From G963668185 sp963668185 (GTDB lineage: Bacteria > Chloroflexota > Dehalococcoidia > Lucifugimonadales > G963668185), in assembly GCA_963668185.1 (NCBI GenBank), contig OY764162.1, forward strand, positions 806,001-870,000: a DNA stretch of 64,000 nt, in the 5' to 3' direction. The notes beneath the pieces were generated by a model, which did no database searches, was not told the origin of the DNA, and saw only the letters and a program-made list of their open reading frames with translations. Shown piece after piece: positions 40,452 through 49,202 of the stretch (position 1 is its first letter; the number at the start of each line of letters is the position of its first letter). A program made the position numbers and the translations under genes.

Positions 40452-40540
40452 CCGTCATTCCGGCGGAGGCCGGAATCCAGGGGCGGTTCCGGCGGGGCCT
40501 CTGTCCCCTTCCCCAGTCTGATGGGGAAGGTTGGGATGGG
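40452..40540. repeat. two further dispersed repeat types
   Basis: CCGTCATTCCGGCGGAGG continues to about 40483 and recurs at 46042-46061. CCCTTCCCCAGTCTGATG (about 40506-40540, stem CCTTCCCCA/TGGGGAAGG) recurs at 42954-42991. They fill the gap before the phosphotriesterase-like gene; no gene is seen. Confidence 0.75.
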
Positions 40541-40589
40541 GCCGGCCGTGCGAAACGCACGCGGTCGCTCGTAAACCTCAGGAGTCCGC

Positions 40590-41543
40590 ATGAGCCACGT
40601 CAACACCGTGCTCGGCCCCGTGAGCGCCGACGCGCTCGGCTTCACCCTGTCGCATGAGCACGTGCTGGTCACCTCCGCAGGCATCCAGCACGTCTATCCG
40701 GAGTTCATCGACCGCGACGGCACGATCCGCAGGGCAATCGAAGACCTGAAGGAGGCCCGCTCCGAAGGCGTCGACTCCATCGTCGACGTCACAACGCTGG
40801 ACCTGGGCCGCGACGTCCGTCTCCTGCGAGCCGTCTCCGAGGCCTCCGGCGTAAACATCGTCTGCGCGACGGGTACCTGGCTGGACATACCCAGGGCCTT
40901 CTGGAACGCGGACCCTGACGACGTCGCCCGGCTCTACGTCAGGGAGATCGAGGAAGGCATCGAGGGTACCGGCGTCAGGGCCGGCATCATCAAGGTCGCC
41001 AACGACCGCGGGGGCGTCTCGCCCGCGGGCGAGGTCATTCTACGCGCCGCGGCAAGGGCGCACAGGGAGACCGGCGCCCCCATCTCCACCCACGCATGGG
41101 CGCCGGAGCGCGTCGGCGAACAGCAGCTGCGCGTCTTCGCGGAAGAAGGCGTGGACCCGGCCCGCATATACGTGGGCCACAGCAACGACACGACCGACCT
41201 CGGGTATCACCAGGCCATAGCTGAAGCCGGCGCGTGGATCGGGCTTGACCGCTATCCCGGGTCCAAGACCGCCGAGACGCCGGACTGGCTCGAGCGCACC
41301 GAGGCCCTGAAGCAGCTCATCGACATGGGCCACGCCGATCGCCTCATGCTCGGCCACGACTGGTCGGTCGAAATCTTGATCGGCCCCCGCTCCGAAAGGG
41401 ACGCGGACAAGAGCTACAACCCGGACGGCTACCTGTTCATAACGCGGCAGGTCATCCCAAAGCTCCGGGAGTGGGGCGTCCCTCAAGACGCCATCGACCG
41501 GATGATGGTCCACAACCCCAGGCGCTTCTTCGAAGGAGCATAG
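40590..41543 (+). CDS. phosphotriesterase-family metal hydrolase
   Basis: This 317-residue TIM-barrel hydrolase has all the family metal ligands in order: TLSHEHV (HxH), GIIKVAND (bridging Lys), ISTHAWAPE (His), YVGHSND (His) and LGHDWS (Asp). Relatives are phosphotriesterases, lactonases and parathion hydrolases; lactonase activity is the commonest native function. CAGGAG precedes the ATG. It is followed 96 bp later by an MFS exporter on the same strand. The substrate is unknown. Confidence 0.9.
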   Translation: MSHVNTVLGPVSADALGFTLSHEHVLVTSAGIQHVYPEFIDRDGTIRRAIEDLKEARSEGVDSIVDVTTLDLGRDVRLLRAVSEASGVNIVCATGTWLDIPRAFWNADPDDVARLYVREIEEGIEGTGVRAGIIKVANDRGGVSPAGEVILRAAARAHRETGAPISTHAWAPERVGEQQLRVFAEEGVDPARIYVGHSNDTTDLGYHQAIAEAGAWIGLDRYPGSKTAETPDWLERTEALKQLIDMGHADRLMLGHDWSVEILIGPRSERDADKSYNPDGYLFITRQVIPKLREWGVPQDAIDRMMVHNPRRFFEGA

Positions 41544-41639
41544 CCCCCGCGCGACGGGGCCTGTGCCCATGTTCGCGTTGGCGGCCTTCTCGAAGATCCA
41601 CTTGGCGGCAACCCAGCTTCAAAGTTAAGCTGTCGCGCC

Positions 41640-42911
41640 ATGACGCAGGACACAGGCACCACGACAGCGCCGGCGCAGCAGAGCGTCGGTCCGCCCACCC
41701 GAAGCCTGGGCTGGCTTCGGATGTTCGAGTCGCTCGCCAACCGCCAGTTCCTGTTGCTGTGGCTTGGCATGGTCGCCTGGATGTGCGGCATGAACATGCA
41801 GTTCGTCGCGCGCGGCTACCTCGCCTACGACATAACCGGCTCCGCGACCCTTCTCGGCGTCGTCAACGTCGGCTCGTCCCTCACCATCCTCGCATTCGCC
41901 CTGCATGGCGGCGCGATAGCCGACCGGCTGGAGAGAAAGCTGATCATCCAGGTCTGCCTCGCGCTGTCGATACTGACTACCCTGCTCATTGGCTTGGCCA
42001 TAACCTTCGGCATCATCACATGGCATTACCTGCTGATCGCTTCGGCAGTCCAGGGCGGCGTGTCCGCGTTCCAGATGCCCGCCCGCCAGGCCATCATCAG
42101 CCAGATCGTACCTAGGGAACAGTTGACGAACGCAATGGCGCTGAACGGCGCCGCCATGAGCGCGACCATTCTGCTGGCGCCCGCGGTCGGCGGCGGCCTG
42201 TACGCTCTGGCCGGCCCCGACGCCGTTTACTACCTCATCACCGCCCTCGGAGTCGGCTCCTTTATCTTCACATCGTTCGTCGCCCGGACCGGGGTCGGCA
42301 CGGAACGAAAGGAGCCCGTCGGCTCGGAAATCAAGGCAGGTCTCAACTACCTCAGGACAAATCGAATGGTGTTCATCCTCGTCCTGGTCGGCGTCGTAGG
42401 CACGATCCTGTCCGAACCGTTCTGGCTCATGGTGCCCGTGTACATCGTGGACGTGTACGGGCGCGGGCCGGAGGCGATGGGCCTGCTCGTGTCCGTCGTG
42501 GGAGCCGGCTCGCTCGGTGGCTCCCTCGTAATCGCGGCCGTCGGACGGAAGATGAGAGGCGCGATGCTCCTGCTCAGCGCGCTGCTGTCGGGAGTGGGCC
42601 TCATGATGATCGGAGTCTTCCCTTACTACTACGCGGCGGCGGCGCTGATGATCCCCATTGGCCTCGGCGAAGCCGGACGATGGTCGTTGAATCAGGCGCT
42701 GGTCATGGAGAACACCGACGACCGCTTCCGGGGCCGCGTTATGAGTATCTTCTCCCTGACATGGGGCCTGATACCCCTCGGCGCGCTGCCGTTCGCCGTC
42801 CTGATCGACTTGATCGGCGGGCGCATGGCAATCGGCATACTGGCCTCGCTCCTGATCGCTTTCATCCTCACCGTCAGCGCAACCCGCAGGGACGTCCTGG
42901 CCGTCCAGTAA
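41640..42911 (+). CDS. MFS transporter (MFS_3, exporter type)
   Basis: This 423-residue protein has twelve predicted TM helices, opening NRQFLLLWLGMVAWMCGM. The loop 2-3 motif GAIADRLERKLIIQ and the helix-5 region SAFQMPARQAIISQIVP are the signatures of the EntS-like MFS_3 group of drug/siderophore exporters. A second half begins near NRMVFILVLVGVVG. No strong SD precedes the ATG. It lies just after the phosphotriesterase-like gene, with which it may share a transcript. The substrate cannot be predicted. Confidence 0.9.
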   Translation: MTQDTGTTTAPAQQSVGPPTRSLGWLRMFESLANRQFLLLWLGMVAWMCGMNMQFVARGYLAYDITGSATLLGVVNVGSSLTILAFALHGGAIADRLERKLIIQVCLALSILTTLLIGLAITFGIITWHYLLIASAVQGGVSAFQMPARQAIISQIVPREQLTNAMALNGAAMSATILLAPAVGGGLYALAGPDAVYYLITALGVGSFIFTSFVARTGVGTERKEPVGSEIKAGLNYLRTNRMVFILVLVGVVGTILSEPFWLMVPVYIVDVYGRGPEAMGLLVSVVGAGSLGGSLVIAAVGRKMRGAMLLLSALLSGVGLMMIGVFPYYYAAAALMIPIGLGEAGRWSLNQALVMENTDDRFRGRVMSIFSLTWGLIPLGALPFAVLIDLIGGRMAIGILASLLIAFILTVSATRRDVLAVQ

Positions 42912-42953
42912 CATGACGGCCGGCTCCGTGCCAGTTGAGGAGTCATCTCCGGT

Positions 42954-42991
42954 CCCTTCCCCAGTCTGCTGGGGAAGGTTAGGATGGGGTT
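42954..42991. repeat. dispersed hairpin repeat (CCTTCCCCA/TGGGGAAGG)
   Basis: Second clear copy of the element at 40506-40540. The 9-bp stem CCTTCCCCA/TGGGGAAGG is followed by TTAGGATGGGG. It lies between the convergent MFS and peroxiredoxin-like genes and could act as a bidirectional stop. Confidence 0.75.
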
Positions 42992-43044
42992 AGGAACTCA
43001 ACTCTCACCGAGACTCAGCAGCCCTTCCCCGCGGCAGCCTGCAA

Positions 43045-43926
43045 CTACAGGTTCAGGCCCGAAATGATGCCGGACTTCAGCGACCCAGGCCCCCACTCCT
43101 CCCCGCTCTCCAGCACCTTGATGTTCACCGCGCACGGGACGCCGGTCGGAGACTCGGCCCGCTCGTACTCCACAACCGCACCCGGATCGACCGTGCGGTA
43201 CCCCTCGCCGGGGATTCCCGTGAAGTGCATGAACACCAGCTTCCCGCCCGACTGCTCGATAACTCCGTACCCGTCGTCCAGACTGAACCACTGCACCACG
43301 CCCTTGAGCCTGGGCCCCCCGTCGGTCTGCGACTCAAGCCACCGCTCCGCCGGCACGCGGATCGCCTTCACGTCGGCCCGGTTGTACTGCTCGTACTCGT
43401 AGTTTGACCTGCGCGACATCAACTCGCGCAGGTCCATGCGGAGCTCCTCCAGCGTTGGCCGCCCGACGAAGAACCAGCCGTTGTAGATCTTGTAAATCGT
43501 CAGGTCCGGCGAGAGCACGTACGTCATCGGGATCGCGCAGCCCGGGTACTCGCCCTCCGTCTGGTCCCTGATGCCCAGGAGGTCGATCGCCTCCCTGTTC
43601 TCGTCGCTCATGAACGGGAACGAGGCCCCCAGGCCGTACCGGTAGGCTCCGCAGACCTTCGGCTCGTCCACGCTGACGCACACAAGGCGGCAGTAGTTGA
43701 CCGATAGCTCCTCCTGGTAGCTGACAAGCTGGCGCAACTGCGCCCCGTCCCGTGGTCAGTAGAAGCCGCGATAGAAGACCACGACCAGCGGATACCCGTC
43801 GTCGAATCCCATCACCTCGTCCATCGTAGTGGCCGCCGTAAGCTCGGACAGCTTCGTCAGTCTGCCCCGGTGATCCGGCAACTCCAGATCAGGGAAAGGT
43901 CCGCCTTCTCGTATCTCAATGCTCAT
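43045..43926 (-). CDS. peroxiredoxin-like selenoprotein fused to a cold-shock domain (TGA read as Sec)
   Basis: From ATG 43926 (GGAGGAG upstream) the frame reads MSIEIREGGPFPDLELPDHRG and reaches LVVVFYRGFY, then an in-frame TGA (43758-43756, codon 57). It continues without a break as PRDGAQLRQLVSYQEEL to the stop at 43045. Related AhpC/TSA proteins have FYRGxWCPxC at this place, so TGA stands exactly where the peroxidatic Cys belongs; a SECIS-like hairpin follows. The rest of the redoxin fold (VCVSVDEP, MTYVLSPDLTIYKIYNGW) leads, after a linker, to a cold-shock-like domain (about residues 205-280: KGVVQWFSLDDGYGVIEQSG). A full protein would be 293 residues. No sel genes are in the window. 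The alternative is a nonsense mutation. Confidence 0.8.
43723..43749 (-). promoter_or_regulatory. bacterial SECIS-like hairpin after the in-frame TGA
   Basis: Counting from the base after TGA, GGCGC (nt 12-16) pairs with GCGCC (21-25) around an AGTT loop, and GAC (7-9) can pair with GTC (31-33). Bacterial SECIS elements need a small apical loop about 16-37 nt after UGA with G among its first two bases; here the loop starts at nt 17 and G is its second base. Confidence 0.65.
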
Positions 43927-44014
43927 GCGCTCCTCCTCGGACTGTCAGAGTCGGAAAGCCTAGTTTACAGCAGATGTTTCCCCATCCGGCGTATCCTTAC
44001 TCTTCAATTTGCCA

Positions 44015-44043
44015 TTTACGCGGCGCATCCGATTTGGTACATT
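44015..44043 (+). promoter_or_regulatory. possible sigma-70 promoter of the glutamine synthetase gene
   Basis: TTTACG at 44015-44020 and TACATT at 44038-44043 are 17 bp apart, about 70 bp before the ATG. The match is moderate. Confidence 0.4.
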
Positions 44044-44112
44044 TCAACCGACCTTGGCCCAGTGCGCTCAGGGTCGTTCAATGGAGGAAAACTACACTTC
44101 GTGGAGGCTGGT

Positions 44113-45111
44113 ATGGCATCTCGCATAGTCGAGTATCTGTGGATAGACGGAACGGAACCCACCGCCAAGCTGCGGTCGAAGACAAAGATCGTGCCGGAGG
44201 GCGAGGACCCGCCTCTTTGGGGCTTCGACGGCTCCAGCACGAATCAGGCGCCCGGTGAAGACTCCGACTGCGTTCTGAGGGCTGTGTACACGTGCCCTGA
44301 CCCGATTCGAGGCGGCAACGCCGAAATCGCCATGTGCGAGGTGCTGCTGCCCGATCTTTCGCCGCACCCGACCAACACGCGCGCGGCCTGCGCGGCAATG
44401 GCGGAAAAGCACGCAGGCGCTGAGATGATCTTCGGAATCGAGCAGGAGTACACGCTGTTCCAGGGCCCCACCAGGCCCCTCGGCTGGCCGGCTGACGGGT
44501 TCCCGGCTCCACAGGGCGGCTACTACTGCGGCGTCGGCTCGGACGAGGTCTTCGGCAGGCCGATGGTCGAAGAGCACATGGTAGCCAGCCTTGATGCCGG
44601 GCTGATGATCTCCGGCATCAACGCGGAGGTCATGCCCGCGCAGTGGGAGTTCCAGATCGGTCCCCTCGGCGCGCCCGAGGTTGCCGACCAGCTATGGGTC
44701 GCGAGATGGCTTCTCTACCGCATCGGTGAGGACCACGGAGTGAACGCGACGCTCTACCCCAAGCCGATGCGCGGCGACTGGAACGGGGCCGGGGCGCACA
44801 CGAACTTCTCCACGCAAGCAATGCGAGAGGACTACGACGCCTGCATAGCGGCCGCCGACGCCCTCGGCAGACGGCACGACCTGCACATCGCGAACTACGG
44901 CCACGCCATTGAGGAGAGGCTTACAGGCCGCCACGAGACCGCCTCCTACACCGAGTACAAGTACGGCGTCTCGGACCGCGGCGCCTCCGTGCGCATACCG
45001 TGGCAGGTAGCCCGCGACGGCAAGGGGTACATCGAAGACCGTCGCCCGAACGCCAACATGGACCCCTACGTGGTGACCGGCCTGATTCTCGAAACAGTGC
45101 TCGAAAAGTAG
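44113..45111 (+). CDS. glutamine synthetase, type II (eukaryote-like)
   Basis: This 332-residue enzyme is much shorter than GSI and has the GSII blocks: LWGFDGSSTNQA, IRGGNAEIAMCEVL, EQEYTLF, GGYYCGVGSDEVFGR, the catalytic GDWNGAGAHTNFST and RGASVRIPWQV. It condenses glutamate and ammonia with ATP. GSII is typical of eukaryotes and occurs in scattered bacteria. ATG 44113 is chosen because GGAGG lies 5 bases upstream; the frame is open further left but without coding signals. No ammonium or nitrogen-control genes are adjacent. A good terminator follows. Confidence 0.92.
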   Translation: MASRIVEYLWIDGTEPTAKLRSKTKIVPEGEDPPLWGFDGSSTNQAPGEDSDCVLRAVYTCPDPIRGGNAEIAMCEVLLPDLSPHPTNTRAACAAMAEKHAGAEMIFGIEQEYTLFQGPTRPLGWPADGFPAPQGGYYCGVGSDEVFGRPMVEEHMVASLDAGLMISGINAEVMPAQWEFQIGPLGAPEVADQLWVARWLLYRIGEDHGVNATLYPKPMRGDWNGAGAHTNFSTQAMREDYDACIAAADALGRRHDLHIANYGHAIEERLTGRHETASYTEYKYGVSDRGASVRIPWQVARDGKGYIEDRRPNANMDPYVVTGLILETVLEK

Positions 45112-45127
45112 TTGCCCCGGCAATCTT

Positions 45128-45163
45128 GAGCGGGCGCTCACGAGGGCGCCCGCTCTTCCGTTT
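45128..45163 (+). terminator. intrinsic terminator after glutamine synthetase
   Basis: GAGCGGGCGC (45128-45137) pairs perfectly with GCGCCCGCTC (45146-45155), followed by TTCCGTTT. It lies 17 bp after the stop codon. Confidence 0.85.
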
Positions 45164-45213
45164 CGCAGGCAGGCATGTAGGACGCCACCCAGTAGCTCCG
45201 GACATAAGCTGTT

Positions 45214-45993
45214 ATGCCCAGGTTCGCGGCAAATCTAAGCATGATGTTCAATGAGGTCGACTTCTTGGACCGCTTCGATGCCGCGCGCCAGGCGGGCTTC
45301 TCCGGCGTCGAGTACATCTCCCCTTATGAGCACAACCCCGCAGAACTCGCTGAGTTGCTGAACGTCAACGGGCTGACCCAGGTCCTGTTCAATCTCCCGG
45401 CCGGCAACTGGGACGCCGGCGAGCGCGGCATTGCGTGTCTGCCCGACCGGACCGGAGAGTTCCGCGCGGGCGTAGAGCAGGCCGCCGAATACGCAACCGC
45501 GCTCGGTTGCCGCCAAGTCAACTGCCTCGCAGGCATCGCGCCGGAAGGCGTCGAGCGCGAGCATCTGCGCCGCACGTTCGTAGAGAACCTGCGCTATGCG
45601 GCGGACGTGCTGGAAGCGGAGGGGGTTACGCTGCTCATAGAGGCTATCAACAACCTGGACATCCCCGGCTTCTTCCTGAATACCTCGAGCGAGGCTCGAA
45701 GCCTCATCAACGAAGTCGGCTCCGAGAACCTCGCGTTCCAGTACGATGTCTATCACATGCAGATCATGGAAGGCGACCTCGCCCGCACCATCGAAACCAA
45801 TCTCGACGTGATCCGGCACATCCAGATTGCCGACAACCCGGGCCGTCACGAGCCCGGCACCGGCGAGATCAACTACCCGTACCTGTTCGATCACCTCGAC
45901 AGGCTGGGCTACGATGGCTGGGTCAGTGCAGAGTACAACCCCGCAGGCGCGACCTCGGACGGCCTCTCGTGGCTTTCGGAATACATCCGGTGA
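45214..45993 (+). CDS. hyi: hydroxypyruvate isomerase-like sugar isomerase
   Basis: This 259-residue TIM-barrel protein of the Hyi/AP-endonuclease-2 superfamily opens RFAANLSMMFNEVDFLDRF and AGFSGVEYISPYE. It has a metal-ligand glutamate in LLIEAINNLDIPGFF, FQYDVYHMQIMEGDL, HIQIADNPGRHEPGTGEI and a final GWVSAEYNPAG. These are Hyi-specific blocks; the enzyme interconverts hydroxypyruvate and tartronate semialdehyde in glyoxylate metabolism. The next gene (46064) is a thiamine-diphosphate enzyme, which could act on a related 2-oxoacid; this link is inferred. Confidence 0.88.
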   Translation: MPRFAANLSMMFNEVDFLDRFDAARQAGFSGVEYISPYEHNPAELAELLNVNGLTQVLFNLPAGNWDAGERGIACLPDRTGEFRAGVEQAAEYATALGCRQVNCLAGIAPEGVEREHLRRTFVENLRYAADVLEAEGVTLLIEAINNLDIPGFFLNTSSEARSLINEVGSENLAFQYDVYHMQIMEGDLARTIETNLDVIRHIQIADNPGRHEPGTGEINYPYLFDHLDRLGYDGWVSAEYNPAGATSDGLSWLSEYIR

Positions 45994-46042
45994 ACCGCCG
46001 TCCCGCGCATCCCGCTGCCGTCATGCCCGCGCACCCCACTGC

Positions 46043-46061
46043 CGTCATTCCGGCGGAGGCC
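46043..46061 (+). repeat. dispersed repeat that supplies the SD of the next gene
   Basis: GTCATTCCGGCGGAGGCC is a copy of the repeat at 40454. Its GGAGG (46055-46059) sits 4 bases before the ATG at 46064 and is the only visible SD there. Confidence 0.75.
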
Positions 46062-46063
46062 GC

Positions 46064-48442
46064 ATGACCACGCACGCTAGCCCCGCCACCGAAGCCCTGC
46101 GGGATAGGAACCAGGCCCTGTCCGAGATCCAGGACCGCGTCCTCTGGCTATCGATGCAGATCGTTGACTACGCGAACAACGTCCGGCCCAACACGGACGG
46201 CGTCAAGGTGGGCGGACACCAGGCATCCAGTTCGTCCGTCGTAACAGTCTTGACGTCTCTGTACTTCGACTTCATGAAGGCCGGCGACAGGCTGTCGGTC
46301 AAACCGCACGCCTCCCCCGCCTTCCACGCCGTCCAGTACCTGCTCGGCAATCTCGAAGCCCACCATCTCAAGACCCTGCGCGAGTTCCACGGCCTGCAGG
46401 CGTACCCCAGCCGCACCAAGGACCCGGACCCGGTCGACTTCTCCAGCGGCTCCGTCGGCCTCGCCCCGGTGGCCACCAACTTCGCCGCGCTCGTGGCCGA
46501 GTACCTGCGTGACGGGCGCGGGAACGGGCAGGCGCGCGACCAGTCCCGCTACATCAGCCTCCTGGGAGACGCCGAGCTGGACGAAGGGTCGGTATGGGAA
46601 GCGATCGCGGAGCCGGTCATGGAGGACGTCCCCAACCTGCTCTGGATCGTCGACCTCAACCGACAGAGCCTGGACAGGGTGATTCCCGGCATACGCGTTC
46701 GCGCATGGCGCGACATGTTCGCGGCAAACGGCTGGAACGTGATCGACGCAAAGTACGGCAGGAAGCTCGAAGCCGCCTTCACAGAGCCGAACGGCGAACT
46801 GCTGCGCAACGCCATAGACGGCATGTCCAATCCCGTTTACCAGCGTCTGCTGCGCCTGCCGAAAGAGGCCGTGAGAGAGTGGCTTCCCAAGTCGAGCCGG
46901 TTCCCGAGGGACATGACTCGCCTGATCGACCGTTGGGACGACGACGAGTTGGTCGATCTGCTGAGCAACCTCGGCGGCCACGACTTCTCGACGCTCAGGG
47001 AGGCGCTGTCGCGCGCCACCATCCGCACGGGGCCGCACGTCGTCTTCGCATACACCCTGAAGGGCTGGAGGCTCCCCTCCGTTGGCGACCCTCAGAACCA
47101 CTCCGTGATCCTCTCACGGGAGCAGATGAACAACCTCAGAGTCGGGCTCGGCATACCGGAACAGGAAGCGTGGTCTCGGCTCGAAGGCGAAGGGCCCGGC
47201 GCGGCACTGGTCAGGGAGACCGCGCGGCGGCTCGCTCCCGCCGAAACGCGGCCCGACGTCCCCGCGATCGACGTGCCGGTCGAGCTGGGCTCCGGGTACC
47301 GCGGCCACATGTCCACTCAGCAGATCTTCGGCCTCATCCTCACGGAGATATCCCGCTCCGTCCCGCAGGTCGCCGACCGCATCGCCACCGTGAGCCCGGA
47401 CGTCGCCAGTTCCACCAACCTCGGCGGCTGGATCAACAAGGCCGGCATCTGGTCCCGCACCGGCGGCGAGACCCTGCCCGAAGAAGACATCGTTCGCGCG
47501 CTCAAGTGGGACGAGTCCCCCAGCGGCCGCCACATGGCCCTGGGGATCTCGGAGAACAACCTGTTCATGATGCTGGGCCAGTTGGGCCTGACCCACGAGA
47601 TGGAGGACGAACTGCTCTTCCCTATCGGCACGCTGTACGACCCGTTCGTGCGGCGCGGCTTGGACGCGTTCGTCTTCAGCGTGTACTCCGGTGCTCGCTT
47701 CATCGTCGTCGGCACCCCTTCCGGGATCACCCTCGCGCCCGAGGGCGGCGCACACCAGTCGCTGATCACGCCAAGCATCGGCGTGGAGATTCCCGAAGTC
47801 GCCTTCTACGACCTGTGCTTCGGACAGGAACTCGAGTGGGTCATGCTGTCCGCGCTGGAGAACGTTCGCAACAGGTCCCAGTGTTCGTACCTCCGGCTCA
47901 CCAGCAGGCGGGTGGACCAGAGCATCATGAAGGTCCCCGCGGACGCCGCCGAGCGCGATGCGCTCCGCCGCCAGGTGTTGGCCGGGGCGCATCGCCTTGT
48001 GGACCGTAAAGGCAGCCCCGGCTACTCCCCCGGCGAAAACGTCGTGCACGTCATGGCGTCCGGCGCGATCATCCCCGAGGCCGTCGAAGCAAGCAGGCTC
48101 CTGCTCGAAGAGGGCGTCTATGCGAACGTCGTCAGCGTTACCGGCCCCGGGCCCCTCTACCGGCGCTACCAGGCGTCAGTGAAGTCCGCGCATGGCATCC
48201 GGCGCGATCTCACCGGCTTCATGACGGACGTGATCCCTCTCGACGACAGCGCGCCCGTAGTCACAGTCGTCGACGGACATCCGCACTCGCTGGCATGGCT
48301 CGGCGCAGCGCTGAACGCGCCGTCGTACCCGCTCGGCGTCTCTGAGTACGGGCAGTCCGGCGGCCTACAGGACCTCTATCGAGAGTACGGCATAGACACG
48401 GACAGCATCATGAACGCCTGCTTCTGCGCCCTGGACTGCTGA
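46064..48442 (+). CDS. AceE/transketolase-like thiamine-diphosphate enzyme
   Basis: This 792-residue protein follows homodimeric pyruvate dehydrogenase E1 (AceE) and transketolases. The N-terminal ThDP-binding region contains GGHQASSSSVVTVLTSLYFDF, KPHASPAFHAVQYLLGN, SSGSVGLAPVATNFAAL and the GDAELDEGSVWEA-to-DLNRQSLD ThDP motif. The middle pyrimidine domain has GYRGHMSTQQIFG, and the C-terminal domain has VVTVVDGHPHSLAWLG. It is shorter than AceE (about 890). No E2 or E3 gene is adjacent, so its acceptor is unclear. The ATG has GGAGG 4 bases upstream within a dispersed repeat. Confidence 0.85.
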   Translation: MTTHASPATEALRDRNQALSEIQDRVLWLSMQIVDYANNVRPNTDGVKVGGHQASSSSVVTVLTSLYFDFMKAGDRLSVKPHASPAFHAVQYLLGNLEAHHLKTLREFHGLQAYPSRTKDPDPVDFSSGSVGLAPVATNFAALVAEYLRDGRGNGQARDQSRYISLLGDAELDEGSVWEAIAEPVMEDVPNLLWIVDLNRQSLDRVIPGIRVRAWRDMFAANGWNVIDAKYGRKLEAAFTEPNGELLRNAIDGMSNPVYQRLLRLPKEAVREWLPKSSRFPRDMTRLIDRWDDDELVDLLSNLGGHDFSTLREALSRATIRTGPHVVFAYTLKGWRLPSVGDPQNHSVILSREQMNNLRVGLGIPEQEAWSRLEGEGPGAALVRETARRLAPAETRPDVPAIDVPVELGSGYRGHMSTQQIFGLILTEISRSVPQVADRIATVSPDVASSTNLGGWINKAGIWSRTGGETLPEEDIVRALKWDESPSGRHMALGISENNLFMMLGQLGLTHEMEDELLFPIGTLYDPFVRRGLDAFVFSVYSGARFIVVGTPSGITLAPEGGAHQSLITPSIGVEIPEVAFYDLCFGQELEWVMLSALENVRNRSQCSYLRLTSRRVDQSIMKVPADAAERDALRRQVLAGAHRLVDRKGSPGYSPGENVVHVMASGAIIPEAVEASRLLLEEGVYANVVSVTGPGPLYRRYQASVKSAHGIRRDLTGFMTDVIPLDDSAPVVTVVDGHPHSLAWLGAALNAPSYPLGVSEYGQSGGLQDLYREYGIDTDSIMNACFCALDC

Positions 48443-48479
48443 CCTCAAACAACCCGCAAGGCCCGGTATCGACGCCCGC

Positions 48480-49202
48480 TCACCACAGCCCCGTCTCCAT
48501 AGCCTCCGTATCCCGCTCAGGCCAGGCTTGGTGGAACGTCTCGAACGTAAACCCCGCCTCCTCCATTCGCTCCGCGACCTCAATCGCGTCCTGCTGCGAT
48601 TGGTACAACCGCAACGCGCTTACCTTGACGCTCATGACCTCGTTGATGTCGATCGTCAGAGTCGGCTCCGCCTCCGGGCCCTCCACGCCTAGCCCGAACC
48701 TCTCGGCAAGATCCTTCGGAATCGCCACGTAGAAGAGGCGCGGCGCACTCGCCGCCGTGACCCTGTACCGGTGGAACGCCCTCACGGCGGCCTCGTGCAC
48801 TGCTATGTGGTCAACGTGCCCGGAGATCCCGTTCGGCCCCCACGTGATGACCGCGTCCGGCCTGGCCTCGCGCATCACCGCCAGCATACGGTCGGAGACC
48901 TCTTCCACGTCGGCCTGGTCAAGCTCCTGGTCCCGGTAGTCGAGCACGACCGGCTCCCGCGCTCCTATCAACCGCATGACGGCCCGCAACTCCGACTCCC
49001 GCACGGAAGGCAGCTCCTCCCGCGTGAAGCTCTTGCCGTCCTGGCCCAGCGTGCCGAGTTCCCCGCGCGTCGCCGTGATCACCTGCACCCGCGCCCCCCT
49101 CGACGCATACATCGCGAACGTGCCGCCGGACGTGGTCGTCTCATCGTCCGGATGCGCGAAGATCCCCAGTATGCTCAACTCCGAGTCTTTGCCGTTCCCC
49201 AA
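48480..49202 (-). CDS. PIG-L family deacetylase
   Basis: This 240-residue LmbE/PIG-L protein has the N-terminal ILGIFAHPDDETTTSGG (zinc ligands His, Asp, Asp) and the GISGHVDHIAVHEAA third-ligand motif. Family members remove acetyl groups from N-acetylglucosaminyl conjugates (MshB, BshB and others); related mycothiol or bacillithiol genes are not nearby. TTG at 49202 is chosen: AAGGGGG lies 5 bases upstream, and the first strand follows directly. GTG two codons earlier is an alternative. It is divergent from the cyclophilin gene and shares its promoter region. Confidence 0.88.
   Translation of the reverse strand: MGNGKDSELSILGIFAHPDDETTTSGGTFAMYASRGARVQVITATRGELGTLGQDGKSFTREELPSVRESELRAVMRLIGAREPVVLDYRDQELDQADVEEVSDRMLAVMREARPDAVITWGPNGISGHVDHIAVHEAAVRAFHRYRVTAASAPRLFYVAIPKDLAERFGLGVEGPEAEPTLTIDINEVMSVKVSALRLYQSQQDAIEVAERMEEAGFTFETFHQAWPERDTEAMETGLW

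Noticed and set aside
43045..43737. Shorter stand-alone protein starting at the TTG (43737)
   Set aside because: It would lack the first redoxin strands and the catalytic site, has no SD, and the missing part is present in frame just before TGA.
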